Positions 1 through 8,571 of a stretch of 64,000 nt of DNA are shown here, in pieces. The notes below the pieces were generated by a model. The model saw only the letters and a list, made by a program, of their open reading frames with translations. It ran no database searches and had not been told where the DNA came from. The stretch spans positions 1 through 64,000 of the forward strand of contig NZ_WMIG01000019.1 in the NCBI RefSeq assembly GCF_009711205.1, read 5' to 3'. Position numbers and translations under genes: made by a program. How positions within the stretch are numbered: the stretch's first letter is position 1; the number at the start of each line of letters is the position of its first letter. The stretch comes from Paracoccus litorisediminis. GTDB taxonomy: Bacteria; Pseudomonadota; Alphaproteobacteria; Rhodobacterales; Rhodobacteraceae.

Positions 1-10
1 CATTAACTGC

Positions 11-301
11 TCACGCGTCTTCGGCAAATTCGTTGTCCTTGCGATAGGCAATCAGTTCCTCGACCGGAATGGCGACGCGGTGTTCACCCATTCCCAAGAA
101 ACCACCGACATCGATCACGGCCTGCGTGATCGCGCCCCGTTCAATGGTCATTGCATCGGCGGATTGCGCCGGAGGCGTCGCCGCTTCGGTCGCTGACGCG
201 CAGGTCGCATCATGGCCGACATTGCCGATCTTGTCGCCTTCGACCTTGGCCGTGCCGCTCACGGCGGGATCGGTCGACGCGACGCCATCAGGCGCGGCCA
301 T
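11..301 (-). CDS. PRC-barrel domain protein, N-terminus uncertain
   Basis: The C-terminal half reads ERGAITQAVIDVGGFLGMGE and then VAIPVEEL, the typical PRC-barrel strand pattern. An Ala/Thr/Pro-rich linker precedes it. The frame stays open on the minus strand back to about 463, where a TGA lies, but the only ATG is at 301 and no ribosome binding site precedes it. No signal peptide is visible in this frame, although secreted relatives usually have one. Another minus frame at about 453-400 encodes a hydrophobic Met-rich start, so an old frameshift may have separated the leader from the body. The open part overlaps the 5' end of the opposite-strand fasciclin gene. The PRC assignment is good; the start and intactness are doubtful. 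Confidence 0.5.
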   Translation of the reverse strand: MAAPDGVASTDPAVSGTAKVEGDKIGNVGHDATCASATEAATPPAQSADAMTIERGAITQAVIDVGGFLGMGEHRVAIPVEELIAYRKDNEFAEDA

Positions 302-403
302 CGGAGGCGGCGTCGTGGCGTCAGAGGCCGGGTTGGCGGTGCTGGCCGAAGGTGTCGCGTCCGTGCCTGCGACGCTGGTGCTCGCATTGACAAAGACAAG
401 GCC

Positions 404-871
404 ATGAACCTCGCCAAATTCATAGCGCAGATGCCCGCAACGGTGGTCGACATCGTTGCGGGGTCAGCGGATCACGAAACGCTTGAAAAGGCAGTTATTG
501 CGGCTGGGCTTGCCGAAACCCTGTCAGGGCCCGGCCCCTTCACCGTGTTTGGCCCGACCGACAAGGCATTCGCGGCTTTGCCTGCGGGGGCGCTTGATGA
601 CGCACTGAAACCGGAGAATGTCGAAATGCTTCGCAAGATCCTCGGCTGTCATGTGGTGTCCAGCAAGGCCATGGCCGCTGACGTCATCGCGCTGGCCGAG
701 AAGGGCGGTGGAACAGCCGAAGTCACCACGATCGGAAACTGCCGCCTGCGGCTGTCGGTCGTGGATGGCAAGGTGAAGATCGACGATGTGGTCACGGTCA
801 CCGCCGCTGATCTGGCAGCCGGAAATGGCGTGGTCCATGTCATCGACGGCGTCCTCATGCCGGCGAACTGA
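404..871 (+). CDS. Fasciclin (FAS1) domain protein
   Basis: A 155-residue protein made almost entirely of one FAS1 domain. The first conserved block lies near residues 15-60 (SADHETLEKAV, GPFTVFGPTDKAFAALP). The second lies near the C-terminus (AGNGVVHVIDGVLMP). FAS1 proteins are usually adhesion or surface-associated. No signal peptide is visible from this ATG, so the cellular location is unclear. The frame is open upstream to 212, but that stretch is the antisense of the PRC gene and has no domain-like content, so I chose the ATG at 404 (MNLAKFIAQMP). The CsbD and DUF1236 genes follow on the opposite strand. Confidence 0.8.
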   Translation: MNLAKFIAQMPATVVDIVAGSADHETLEKAVIAAGLAETLSGPGPFTVFGPTDKAFAALPAGALDDALKPENVEMLRKILGCHVVSSKAMAADVIALAEKGGGTAEVTTIGNCRLRLSVVDGKVKIDDVVTVTAADLAAGNGVVHVIDGVLMPAN

Positions 872-1050
872 TCACCGATGCACCTCATCACGCGTGGGGC
901 CAGATGCCTAGACGCACCCGTCCCGCGCCATTCGGGCCCTGTCCGAAGTTCCCGACCCTGCGGCCTTGCCCGCAGGGCCTTCCGAGCCGCCGCGCTCCGC
1001 GCAAAGAACGCGTTTGACATGAACGCGGCAAGCATTGGTTTGGAACGACA

Positions 1051-1077
1051 AAAGCCCTCGCCTTAGGCGAGGGCTTT
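1051..1077. terminator. Strong hairpin between fasciclin and CsbD genes
   Basis: Perfect 12-bp inverted repeat (AAAGCCCTCGCC / GGCGAGGGCTTT) with a TTA loop. It lies just past the 3' end of the convergent csbD-like gene, and its outer A and T bases give a short T tract on either strand. Best read as a bidirectional intrinsic terminator. Confidence 0.75.
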
Positions 1078-1095
1078 CCAGTTCATGGAAAAGTC

Positions 1096-1296
1096 TCAGG
1101 TCCGTTCGCGGACGAAATCGTCCATGTGCCGTTCGGCCTCTTCTTTGGTCCAACCGTATTTTTCCTGAAGCTTGCCGGCCAGTTTGTCCTTCTTGCCGGC
1201 AATCTCGGTCAATTCGTCATCGGTAAGATCGCCCCATTGCTCTTTGACCGAGCCTTTGATCTGGTTCCACTTGCCTTCAATGATATCCCAATTCAT
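1096..1296 (-). CDS. CsbD family stress protein
   Basis: A 66-residue acidic and basic protein starting MNWDIIEGKWNQIKG and containing VKEQWGDLTDDEL. This is the standard CsbD-like fold and length. The ATG at 1296 is preceded at a good distance by GGAGGAG. An upstream in-frame ATG would add residues not seen in the family. CsbD proteins are small cytoplasmic proteins, often strongly induced by general stress; their biochemical role is unknown. Here the gene sits near a DUF1236 protein, PRC-barrel proteins and PhyR, which fits a general-stress regulon. Confidence 0.9.
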   Translation of the reverse strand: MNWDIIEGKWNQIKGSVKEQWGDLTDDELTEIAGKKDKLAGKLQEKYGWTKEEAERHMDDFVRERT

Positions 1297-1378
1297 GAGA
1301 TGCTCCTCCATTTGTATTGCCTTGGGGATTGAAGGGTGAGGCGGCACCGGGCCGCATTCACCCGTTTTTGCAAAACGC

Positions 1379-1849
1379 CTATTGAACGATCTGGACGACT
1401 TTGCGGCTGCTGGGATCGACGATCACCGGCTGCTCGTTGACATAGACATAGCGATATTGCGAATTCGGGATCTGCTGGACTTCGACCGTCTGAGGCAACT
1501 CAGTGCCGATCACGACCTGCCCCTCGACGGGCACCGACTGGATGCGGTTTTCCAGCACATAGGTGCGCGTCTCGGCCGTCATCGCATCTTCGGCGACATC
1601 GCCCGCCACGGCACCGGCCACGCCGCCGACCACGGCCCCCACCGGACCGCCGACGACCGCACCGGCAATCGCACCGGTCGCCGCACCACTGGCGGCACCG
1701 CCGCCCGAGGTATCCTGGCCGGGCTCGACCTTCTGTTGGGTGACGACTACCGGTTCAGTGGTCGTCGTCACCGTCGTTTGTGCAAGGGCGATACCCGAGC
1801 CCGAGACAAGCGTGAACGCACCCAGAGAAAGGGCAAAAATGCGGTTCAT
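1379..1849 (-). CDS. DUF1236 domain exported protein with glycine zipper
   Basis: A 156-residue protein with a clear signal peptide (about residues 1-23, ending IALA before QTT). A Thr/Val-rich stretch and a Gly/Ala zipper follow (about residues 50-85, with repeated GAVVGG-type units). The C-terminus carries the DUF1236 pattern YVYVNEQPVIVDPSSR. DUF1236 proteins are common alphaproteobacterial periplasmic or envelope proteins of unknown function, and the glycine zipper suggests membrane association. A possible EcfG-type promoter lies upstream at 1884-1908. Confidence 0.85.
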   Translation of the reverse strand: MNRIFALSLGAFTLVSGSGIALAQTTVTTTTEPVVVTQQKVEPGQDTSGGGAASGAATGAIAGAVVGGPVGAVVGGVAGAVAGDVAEDAMTAETRTYVLENRIQSVPVEGQVVIGTELPQTVEVQQIPNSQYRYVYVNEQPVIVDPSSRKVVQIVQ

Positions 1850-1883
1850 GGTCTTGTTTCCTCTGCATTATTCCTTCGACGTA

Positions 1884-1908
1884 ACAACAGGGAAGAACGC
1901 CCGATGTT
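1884..1908 (-). promoter_or_regulatory. Possible EcfG-type general stress promoter
   Basis: On the minus strand GGAAC (1908-1904) is followed after 17 bp by GTT (1886-1884). This resembles the alphaproteobacterial EcfG pattern GGAAC-N16/17-(C)GTT. It lies about 35 bp upstream of the DUF1236 start. It is a short motif in GC-rich DNA, so this is suggestive only. It fits the presence of phyR at 11.6 kb. Confidence 0.35.
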
Positions 1909-2212
1909 CCCAGAAATTTGCCGTAAACACGTTAGAGGGGCCTGTCGCGACGCCCCCGCAGCGCCGCAAAACTTTGAGCGCGCGGGAAAAAAATGCACTC
2001 GCAAAAAACCGCCGACGCCGCTTTGACAACGCCTGCCACGCGGCGCGCGACGCGCACAGACGCACCCAAAAGGGACAGTTCGCGCGGCGCTCGATATCAG
2101 AATAAGACCTTTCGGCCCTCACGCGGTCTGGCGGGCATTGACCCTCCTGCAAACTTCTGGAACCGCAAGACCATGGCGCGCGTCACTTTGCCACAGGCAG
2201 CAGAGGGTCAAG
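1909..2212. other. Intergenic region upstream of the FNT gene
   Basis: About 300 bp between divergent genes. The short open frames here show no family resemblance, and I see no clear operator. The last bases (AGAGGG about 8 bp before the ATG at 2213) serve as a ribosome binding site. Confidence 0.5.
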
Positions 2213-3049
2213 ATGGAAACGCAGCAGAATCTGCCAAACGAAGCCGCCAAGGCCATTCCCGCCGAAAAACTTGAAGAGCACATGCCCTCGAAGGCCGCGA
2301 CGGTGCATGAAATCCTGCGCCGACAGGGCGAGCGCGAGCTTTCGCGCGAGGTCTTCGCGCTTTTCTGGTCGGCCTTGGCGGGCGGCATCACCATGAGCCT
2401 CTCGCTGGTGGCGCGCGGCATCTTTCAGGCAAATCTACCCGAGATCGAATTGGGCTTTCTGATCGAGGCCGTGGGCTACACGTTCGGCTTCATCTTCGTC
2501 ATTGCCGCGGGCCAGCAGCTTTTCACCGAAAACACCGTGACGCCCGTCATCCCAGTGCTGCGTCGACCGAGCCTTGGCAATATCGCACGCCTCTTGAGGC
2601 TCTGGGGCGCGGTTCTGGCGGGCAATATCATCGGCGGGGCAATCGCGGCGGCGGTCTTTGTCTGGATGCCCCTCTTCAGCCCCGAGACCGACGAGGCCTT
2701 CCTCACGATCAGCCAGCATCTGATGGAAAAGACCCCCATGCAGATGTTCACCGGCGGCATCGTCTCGGGCTGGATGATCGCGACCATGGTCTGGGCGATC
2801 CACGGGCTCGAAGCGTCGAAACTGTCGCTGGTTTTCCTTGCGACATATCTGATCGCGATCGGGGATTTTCCGCATGTCGTCATCGGCAGCATTGAGGTCG
2901 CCTATCTTCTGTTTTTGGGCGAGACCGCGATCTTCGAGGCATTGCTGACCTTCCTGATCCCGGTGACCTTGGGCAATATCGTCGGCGGCACCGCGATATT
3001 TGCGCTGGTGAGCCATCTCGAGGTCCGGGCCGACGAGGAAGCGGACTGA
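2213..3049 (+). CDS. Formate/nitrite transporter (FNT) family channel
   Basis: A 278-residue polytopic membrane protein with six or so hydrophobic segments, after a hydrophilic N-terminus of about 45 residues. Family features include LFWSALAGGITMSLS, GFIFVIAAGQQLFTENT and a C-terminal repeat around TLGNIVGGTAIFAL. The FNT family forms pentameric channels for formate, nitrite or related monovalent anions; the long N-terminus is like the YfdC subgroup. Substrate cannot be told from sequence, although nitrite would suit a denitrifier. The ATG at 2213 has an AGAGGG ribosome site. The gene lies 110 bp upstream of a small membrane protein and the phytochrome genes, in the same direction. Confidence 0.88.
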   Translation: METQQNLPNEAAKAIPAEKLEEHMPSKAATVHEILRRQGERELSREVFALFWSALAGGITMSLSLVARGIFQANLPEIELGFLIEAVGYTFGFIFVIAAGQQLFTENTVTPVIPVLRRPSLGNIARLLRLWGAVLAGNIIGGAIAAAVFVWMPLFSPETDEAFLTISQHLMEKTPMQMFTGGIVSGWMIATMVWAIHGLEASKLSLVFLATYLIAIGDFPHVVIGSIEVAYLLFLGETAIFEALLTFLIPVTLGNIVGGTAIFALVSHLEVRADEEAD

Positions 3050-3159
3050 TTGCCCCTGCGGGCAAGACGCGCGGTCCCTTGCCGTCGCGGCCGCACCCTC
3101 GGAACCCCTGACGCGACAAGGGGTTGGGCCGGTCTGACGCAATTGCCGAAGGGGTCCCG

Positions 3160-3510
3160 ATGCAAGGTTGGGTTCAGACATCGATGATCTTCCTCATGGC
3201 GCTCACCGCTGCTTGGAGCGTGGGCTACCTGCTTTACCGCCTCGCGTTGAAGACACTTCAGAACCGCGACAAATTCTGGCGGCGCATGGTTGCGCAGGCG
3301 CGCGGGTCGCTGCAGCTTGGGCTGATGGTGGTGGCACTGTCCTTCGCAGCCAATATCGCACCCTTGCCGGAATTGCAGGGCCAGACCCTACGCAAGCCTG
3401 CCAAGCGCTACGCCCCGCCGCAGCGACATGCCATCGGCCCCGCGACTTTCCCCTTGCGAGCGGGTCCGCCCCGCCGCATCCATGGCGGAACCAGATGGAT
3501 GCGAAAATGA
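3160..3510 (+). CDS. Small two-helix membrane protein of unknown function
   Basis: A 116-residue protein starting MQGWVQTSMIFLMALTAA. It has hydrophobic segments at about residues 5-28 and 50-68, joined by a basic loop, and an Arg/Pro-rich tail of about 45 residues. I do not recognise a family. Its stop overlaps the heme oxygenase start in an ATGA, so it is translationally coupled to the phytochrome chromophore genes. It may belong to that unit, or be an unrelated gene whose 3' end has become joined to it. The ATG at 3160 was chosen because the hydrophobic segment starts there. Confidence 0.6.
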   Translation: MQGWVQTSMIFLMALTAAWSVGYLLYRLALKTLQNRDKFWRRMVAQARGSLQLGLMVVALSFAANIAPLPELQGQTLRKPAKRYAPPQRHAIGPATFPLRAGPPRRIHGGTRWMRK

Positions 3511-4028
3511 CGACCGAAAGCCTGCGCCGCGAACTTTATCTCGGCACCCGCGACCTGCATGAGGCGCTTGACCAGAACATCGGGCATTTCGCGCATCCCG
3601 GCGATTATGCCCACTATTTGCAAGGCACGTTCCAGTTTCGCTCCGCATTGGAACCCGCGCTTGCGGGCGCTGATTTTCCGCCGCTTCCGATCCTTGCCGA
3701 TCTGCGCCGCGATCTCGCCGATTTCGGGCTTGAGGCCACGGCAGACCTGCCGCCGCTTGCGCTTGCGACGCGTGAGGCGCGGGTGGCGGCGCTTTATGTC
3801 TCGGAAGGCTCGGCGGTTGGCGCGCGGCTGATTTCGCGCAAAGTTGCGGGGCTGGGGCTTGGCGAAAGCTTCGGGGCGCGGCACCTCGCGCGGCAAACCG
3901 GCGACCGGAGCCGCTGGCCGGCTTTTCTGGATTGGCTCGCGCTGCAAGAGGTCGCACCGGAACGTGCGGTCATTGAAGCGCGAGGGATTTTCCTGCTTGC
4001 AATGCAGGCATATCGGGTCAATGCCTAA
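3507..4028 (+). CDS. bphO: Biliverdin-producing heme oxygenase
   Basis: A 173-residue protein of the bacterial heme oxygenase family. It should open heme to biliverdin, iron and CO. The segment TRDLHEALDQ near residues 14-23 supplies the proximal heme ligand, His18. The distal-helix-type segment is ALYVSEGSAVGARLI. The start at 3507 is chosen because it overlaps the upstream stop in an ATGA; an in-frame ATG also exists at 3495. The bacteriophytochrome gene follows after only 3 bp, so the enzyme very likely makes that receptor's chromophore. This pairing is well known for BphO/BphP. Confidence 0.9.
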   Translation: MTTESLRRELYLGTRDLHEALDQNIGHFAHPGDYAHYLQGTFQFRSALEPALAGADFPPLPILADLRRDLADFGLEATADLPPLALATREARVAALYVSEGSAVGARLISRKVAGLGLGESFGARHLARQTGDRSRWPAFLDWLALQEVAPERAVIEARGIFLLAMQAYRVNA

Positions 4029-4031
4029 GCG

Positions 4032-6587
4032 ATGACATCTCAGCCTGCCTTCGATGCCTCGCTTGTCGGACAACCCATCGATCTCAGCAATTGCGATCGA
4101 GAACCCATCCATATTCCGGGCAGCATTCAGCCGCATGGCTGTCTTTTGGCCTGCGACAATACGGGCCGCCAAATCTTGCAGCATTCCGCCAATGCGACCG
4201 AGATGCTCGGTCTGCGGGACGCTCCGGTGGGGCAGGATCTTGTAGAAATGATCGGGCATGAAAACGCCCATCGCATCCTGAACACGCTGGCGATCGCGGG
4301 GGCACGACCGCAACCTGGCCTGATCTTCGGGATGAAGATCAATGACAGGGCTTTCGATGTCAGCGCGCATCGTTTCAATGGCCGCGCGATCATCGAATTC
4401 GAGCCCGCCGCCGAGGTCGGGGCCATTTTCAGCCTGTCGCGCAGCATTCTATCGCGGCTGCGCGGATTGCAGGACCCCGAGGAACTGGTCGAGATGGCAG
4501 CGGCGCTGATCCAAGCCCAGATCGGCTATGACCGCGTGATGATCTATGAGCTTGGCCCGGACGGCGCAGGCAAGGTGGTCAGCGAGGCCAAGCGCGAGCA
4601 TCTCGAAAGCTTCCTCGGCCAATATTTCCCGGCCTCCGACATCCCGCAGCAGGCCCGCGCGCTTTATCTGCGCAACCCGATCCGGGTCATTGGCGATGCC
4701 TCTTGCCAGACCGTGCCACTGTGCGGAACAACCGCCGAGCAAGCGCTGGACCTGTCTTATGCGCACCTGCGTAGCGTCTCGCCGATCCATTGCGAATATC
4801 TACGCAATATGGGCGTCTCGGCCTCGATGTCGGTGTCGATCATCATCAATGGCGTGCTGTGGGGGCTGATCGCCTGCCATCACTATACGCCCAAGGTCAT
4901 GGGCATGGCCGAGCGCGCCGCCGCCGAAATGATCGGCGAGTTTTTCGCCATGCATCTTGATACGCTGACCCGCAGGCAGGCGCGACATCTTGAACGCGCC
5001 GCGCATCAGACCATCGCGCAACTGCTGATCGATACGAGCCACGGCGCGGATGTCGCGAGCGCGCTGCGCAACCGTCTGCCGGATCTCTCGGAGATGATCG
5101 AAGCCGACGGGCTCGCGCTTTATTTCGACGGCACATGGACCTCGCTTGGCTGCGCCCCGAACCTCGAAGAAGTTGCGCCGCTTTTGCACCATATCGAGGC
5201 GATGGACAGGGGGCAGGTCTTCAGCAGTTCGCACCTTGCCGTCGTTCTGCCCGAGGCCGGCGAATTGACCGGGCGTTTTGCCGGGGCGCTGGTGGTGCCG
5301 CTGTCGCAGCGCTCGCAAAACGCGTTGATCTTTATCCGCCGCGAGGCGCTGCAGACGCTGAACTGGGCGGGCGATCCCAGCAAGAACTATGAAAGCGGGC
5401 CGCATGGCGACCGGCTGACGCCAAGGAAAAGCTTCGCGATCTGGAAAGAGACCGTGCGCGCCACCTCGATGCCATGGTCGGAAAATGACCTACGCTTTGC
5501 CGAGGCTTTGCGCAATTCCGTGGTCGAGGTCATGCTTATGAACAGCGAGATCCTTGCCGAAGAGCGCGCCCGCGCCGCCACACACCAGAATGTGCTCAAT
5601 CAGGAACTCAATCACCGGGTGAAGAATATCCTCGCGCTGATCAAATCCCTGATCAATCGCCATCCCGGCGACGATGCTTCGCTGCCCGGCTTTATCGAAA
5701 GCCTGAACGGGCGCATTCAGGCGCTGTCGGCCGCGCATGATCAGGTGGTCCGCGATGGCAGCGGCGGCCGTTTGGGCGAGTTGATCGGGGCCGAGCTTGG
5801 CCCCTATCTGGCCCAAGACGGGCAGATTGAAATCTCCGGGCCCATGGTCGAGCTGGAAAGCCGCGCCTATTCCATTATGGCGCTGGTGCTGCATGAAATG
5901 GCTACCAATGCCGCGAAATACGGGGCCTTGGCACATGGCGGGCATCTGCGCGTCGTCTGGACCATCTCGCCCGGAGGCGATTGCCGCATCGCATGGACCG
6001 AGACCGGGCTCACCGGCCTTGTGAAGCCCTCTCGTAGCGGTTTCGGCTCGGAACTTCTGGAGCGTGCGCTGCCCTTCGATCTGGGCGGGGCAAGCCAACT
6101 TGAGTTTCGCAGCGAAGGGCTTGCCGCCGAATTCACCCTGCCTGCGCGCTTCATCCGGCTGATCGACGCGCAAGAAGACGTGATCCGCCCGAGTGTTACC
6201 GCCGCGAAGCAATCCCCTGCGGCGGCGCTGACCGGCGCGCGCGTGTTGATCGTCGAGGATCAGGCCCTGATCGCGCTGTCGCTGGAATCCGATTTGATCG
6301 ATCACGGCATGCAGGTCAGCGGCATTGCCGGCAATGTCGCGGCGGCCTTGCGGCTGATCGACAAGGACGCGCCCGATCTTGCGGTGCTGGATGTGAACCT
6401 GAACCATGAAAGCTCTCTGCCCATTGCCGAGCGCCTGCTTGCGCTTGCCATCCCCTTCGTCTTCGCGACGGGCTATGGCAGCCGGGTCGATCTGCCAGAC
6501 GACATGCGCGGCGTGCCGGTGGTCGAGAAACCCTATCAGATCACGGAAATCCTCGCGAAACTGCGCGAGGCGCGCGGAGAGGTCTGA
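4032..6587 (+). CDS. bphP: Bacteriophytochrome histidine kinase with C-terminal receiver
   Basis: An 851-residue red/far-red light receptor. The order is PAS (about 10-115), GAF (about 140-310), PHY (about 325-505), HWE/HisKA_2-type kinase (about 515-720) and a receiver (about 738-848). Cys21, in NCDREPIHIPGSIQPHG, is at the biliverdin-attachment position of bacteriophytochromes. The GAF domain has the PASDIP motif and the SPIHCEYLRNMGV chromophore-pocket block. The phospho-acceptor is His528 in ELNHRVKN, and the ATP domain shows HEMATNAAKYGAL. The fused receiver has an acceptor Asp near residue 787 (VLDVNL). The gene follows bphO by 3 bp. I see no photosynthesis gene in the window, so the output is unknown. 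Confidence 0.95.
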   Translation: MTSQPAFDASLVGQPIDLSNCDREPIHIPGSIQPHGCLLACDNTGRQILQHSANATEMLGLRDAPVGQDLVEMIGHENAHRILNTLAIAGARPQPGLIFGMKINDRAFDVSAHRFNGRAIIEFEPAAEVGAIFSLSRSILSRLRGLQDPEELVEMAAALIQAQIGYDRVMIYELGPDGAGKVVSEAKREHLESFLGQYFPASDIPQQARALYLRNPIRVIGDASCQTVPLCGTTAEQALDLSYAHLRSVSPIHCEYLRNMGVSASMSVSIIINGVLWGLIACHHYTPKVMGMAERAAAEMIGEFFAMHLDTLTRRQARHLERAAHQTIAQLLIDTSHGADVASALRNRLPDLSEMIEADGLALYFDGTWTSLGCAPNLEEVAPLLHHIEAMDRGQVFSSSHLAVVLPEAGELTGRFAGALVVPLSQRSQNALIFIRREALQTLNWAGDPSKNYESGPHGDRLTPRKSFAIWKETVRATSMPWSENDLRFAEALRNSVVEVMLMNSEILAEERARAATHQNVLNQELNHRVKNILALIKSLINRHPGDDASLPGFIESLNGRIQALSAAHDQVVRDGSGGRLGELIGAELGPYLAQDGQIEISGPMVELESRAYSIMALVLHEMATNAAKYGALAHGGHLRVVWTISPGGDCRIAWTETGLTGLVKPSRSGFGSELLERALPFDLGGASQLEFRSEGLAAEFTLPARFIRLIDAQEDVIRPSVTAAKQSPAAALTGARVLIVEDQALIALSLESDLIDHGMQVSGIAGNVAAALRLIDKDAPDLAVLDVNLNHESSLPIAERLLALAIPFVFATGYGSRVDLPDDMRGVPVVEKPYQITEILAKLREARGEV

Positions 6588-6602
6588 TCCGCCGGGCTTA
6601 GA

Positions 6603-6633
6603 CGGCTTCGGAAGGGCGCGTCCCCCGAAGCCG
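6603..6633. terminator. Hairpin after bphP
   Basis: 9-bp perfect stem (CGGCTTCGG / CCGAAGCCG) with a 13-nt loop, 16 bp past the bphP stop and just before the converging DUF892 remnant. No T tract, so termination is only probable. Confidence 0.5.
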
Positions 6634-6644
6634 CAAGGTGCACC

Positions 6645-7067
6645 TCAGGCGAGCACGCTTTCAGCTTCCTCGTCATATTCTGCGGCGGCGTCATTGATCG
6701 AGCCTTCAGCCAGCGCGCTCAGCTTGCCGTCGGCGGCTTTCTCTTGCCCAAGGATCGCGTCGATATGGTCGCGCACCTCGTCAAGACCCAGTTCCTCGGC
6801 AAAGGCGCGGAACGAGCCATAGCGGGTGATCTCCTAATGCTCGACCGCCTGACAACTGAAGATGATCGCCGCATCCGCAGCAATGCTGTCGCCAAAATCC
6901 TCAAGGAGGCTTTCGCCTTCCTTGCGGATGCCGTCGATCGCCTCGCATTTCTCGACGCGCGCCCGTTTGCTGCGCTGGTCCCGGCTCGTCTTTGCGCTGT
7001 CACGCCCTCGCTGCGCGCCAACTTGCGGGAATTGGACTTGGGTTGGGTCGCCATCGTCATCCTCCAT
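6645..7067 (-). pseudogene. DUF892 (YciE/YciF-type) ferritin-like protein, broken
   Basis: Minus-strand reading gives KCEAIDGIRKEGESLLEDFG and AAIIFSCQAVEH, then a TAG (6836-6834), then in the same frame EITRYGSFRAFAEELGLDEV to the stop at 6645. In intact DUF892 proteins a Tyr normally stands where the TAG is (AVEHYEITRYG), so one base change created an amber stop. The region upstream of about residue 35 does not look like the family, so the N-terminal helix pair is also missing or scrambled. DUF892 proteins are four-helix stress proteins often found beside CsbD and PRC-barrel genes, which fits this region. Confidence 0.75.
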
Positions 7068-7301
7068 GGGCTGAAATCCAACATGCGGGGCTGGAAATCA
7101 GCCAAACCGACGCTTTGCTCCCTGCGTCGCGCATGTATTTTCTTGAATGATATCTCCGGAAACATCCGGCGCAGCTTGAGGTTTCAAACCTTTGGTTTTC
7201 CAGCGGGATATGGCGAATGCGTGGTCAGAGTTACCGAGCTTAGGGAACCTATTCCGACCGTTCGGGTTTGGCCTTCCAAACAAGAAGAAGGACTAGGCGA
7301 G
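7068..7301. other. Gap between DUF892 remnant and methyltransferase
   Basis: About 230 bp. The minus frame continues into a basic, Ser/Arg-rich stretch that may be the degraded 5' part of the DUF892 gene. AAGAAGGAC at 7284-7292 serves as ribosome binding site for the gene at 7302. Nothing else is recognised. Confidence 0.4.
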
Positions 7302-7910
7302 ATGAACTTCCAAATCCGTCATGGCCATTCGGGACATTTTACCAAGGATCAGAACGATCTTACCGGCAACATTGCGCCGAGCCGCGCGCTCATCGACCGG
7401 CTGACGCGCAGGCATTATTCGAGCGTGCTTGAACTGGGCTGTTCGCCCGTCACCGCGCATGCGGAGCTGGCGCGCCGCGCCGACCGCTTTCTCGCCCTTG
7501 ATGACGATGCCGCGCATGTCGCGGCGGCGCAGACGCGGCTGATCTGCCGCCCGCAGGCTCGGGTCCGCCAGACCTCGGTGCCTCGCAACTGGCCCCGGCG
7601 CGAGTTCGATCTCATCGTGATCTCCGAGATGATCGCCCGCCTGAACCTTTTCGAACAGCGCGAGCTGGCCCGCAGATGCGCCGAAAGCCTAAGCGATTGC
7701 GGCGAGCTGGTCCTGCTCTGCGATCTCGAAGACAGCGCCAGCGTCGTCCAGCGCATCGCGGCGATCGAGGAATTCCGCCGCGCCTTCGGACGCCTGCGGC
7801 AGCTTGAGATCAACCGCCATACGCATGCCGGATCGGTCCTGCACCTGACCATTCTGGCGCGCGGCCCGGTAAGCCTGCGCGCCTGTCCCGAGTTTAGCGA
7901 GCGGGCATGA
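7302..7910 (+). CDS. SAM-dependent methyltransferase, NodS-like
   Basis: A 202-residue class I methyltransferase. Motif I is VLELGCSPVTAHAELA with an acidic residue at the end of strand 2 (FLALDDDAA). FDLIVISEMIARL provides motif IV. The size and layout resemble the NodS/SAM-methyltransferase group common in rhizobia and Paracoccus; the substrate is unknown. The ATG at 7302 has an AAGAAGGA ribosome site. A much longer open frame runs upstream to 6744, but it is antisense to the DUF892 remnant. The stop overlaps the next start in an ATGA, so it is coupled to the YihY-type gene. Confidence 0.75.
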   Translation: MNFQIRHGHSGHFTKDQNDLTGNIAPSRALIDRLTRRHYSSVLELGCSPVTAHAELARRADRFLALDDDAAHVAAAQTRLICRPQARVRQTSVPRNWPRREFDLIVISEMIARLNLFEQRELARRCAESLSDCGELVLLCDLEDSASVVQRIAAIEEFRRAFGRLRQLEINRHTHAGSVLHLTILARGPVSLRACPEFSERA

Positions 7911-8470
7911 AAACCGGCAGGCGCATCGCCTCTGCCCGCGCGTGGCGACAAATTGCCGCCCGGCTTTGGCACGAGATCACCGAGGATCATGTCTCGGTCG
8001 TGGCGGCGGGCATCGCATTTTACGCGCTGATCGCCATGTTCCCGGCCATCGCCGCGCTTGTCGGCATGTCCGGGCTGTTTTTCGACCCGGTCGATCTGGG
8101 CGGCGAATTGGCGCGTCTCTCGGCGCGGCTTCCCCCGAGCGCCGCCGAGATCGTCCGCGATCAGGTTGTCTCGGTCACGGGCGGCAGCGGCGCAGGCAGC
8201 GGGCTGGTCGCGCTTTCGGGCCACGCAGTAGCGATCTATGGCGCGATGAAAGGCGTGCTGACCCTGATCGAAGGGCTGAACATCGCCTATGACGAGGACG
8301 GAAAGCGAGGACTTGTTCGGCTCTATCTCACTGCGCTTGCTTTGACCCTCGCGATCCTGATCGGATTTCATTTGCGGCTTGCGATGATTGCAACGGTCAT
8401 GGCGACCATCGCCCTATATCTGATGCGGATTCTAGTCACCCCGGCCATGCGGCCTGAAGAGGATGACTGA
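7907..8470 (+). CDS. YihY/BrkB-type inner membrane protein, short
   Basis: A 187-residue membrane protein. The N-terminal block (HEITEDHVSVVAAGIAFYAL, FPAIAALVGMSGLFFDP, GLNIAYDEDGKRG) is typical of the YihY/virulence-factor BrkB family. Family members are usually around 280-300 residues with six helices. Here the protein ends after the third or fourth helix with PAMRPEEDD, so about a third is missing. It could be a C-terminally truncated gene or a short paralogue. The start overlaps the upstream stop by ATGA. Confidence 0.7.
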   Translation: MKTGRRIASARAWRQIAARLWHEITEDHVSVVAAGIAFYALIAMFPAIAALVGMSGLFFDPVDLGGELARLSARLPPSAAEIVRDQVVSVTGGSGAGSGLVALSGHAVAIYGAMKGVLTLIEGLNIAYDEDGKRGLVRLYLTALALTLAILIGFHLRLAMIATVMATIALYLMRILVTPAMRPEEDD

Positions 8471-8571
8471 GCGGGATCTGAGATTTTGAAGCTTGCCGGA
8501 AACAAACCGCAAGGTCGTTGGTTACTAGCCCTCGGAAACGGGCAAATAGCCCGCTGCGGAAAGGAAAAGCC

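Noticed and set aside
6744..7301. Upstream extension of the methyltransferase frame
   Set aside because: It is antisense to the DUF892 remnant; the ribosome site and domain start support 7302.
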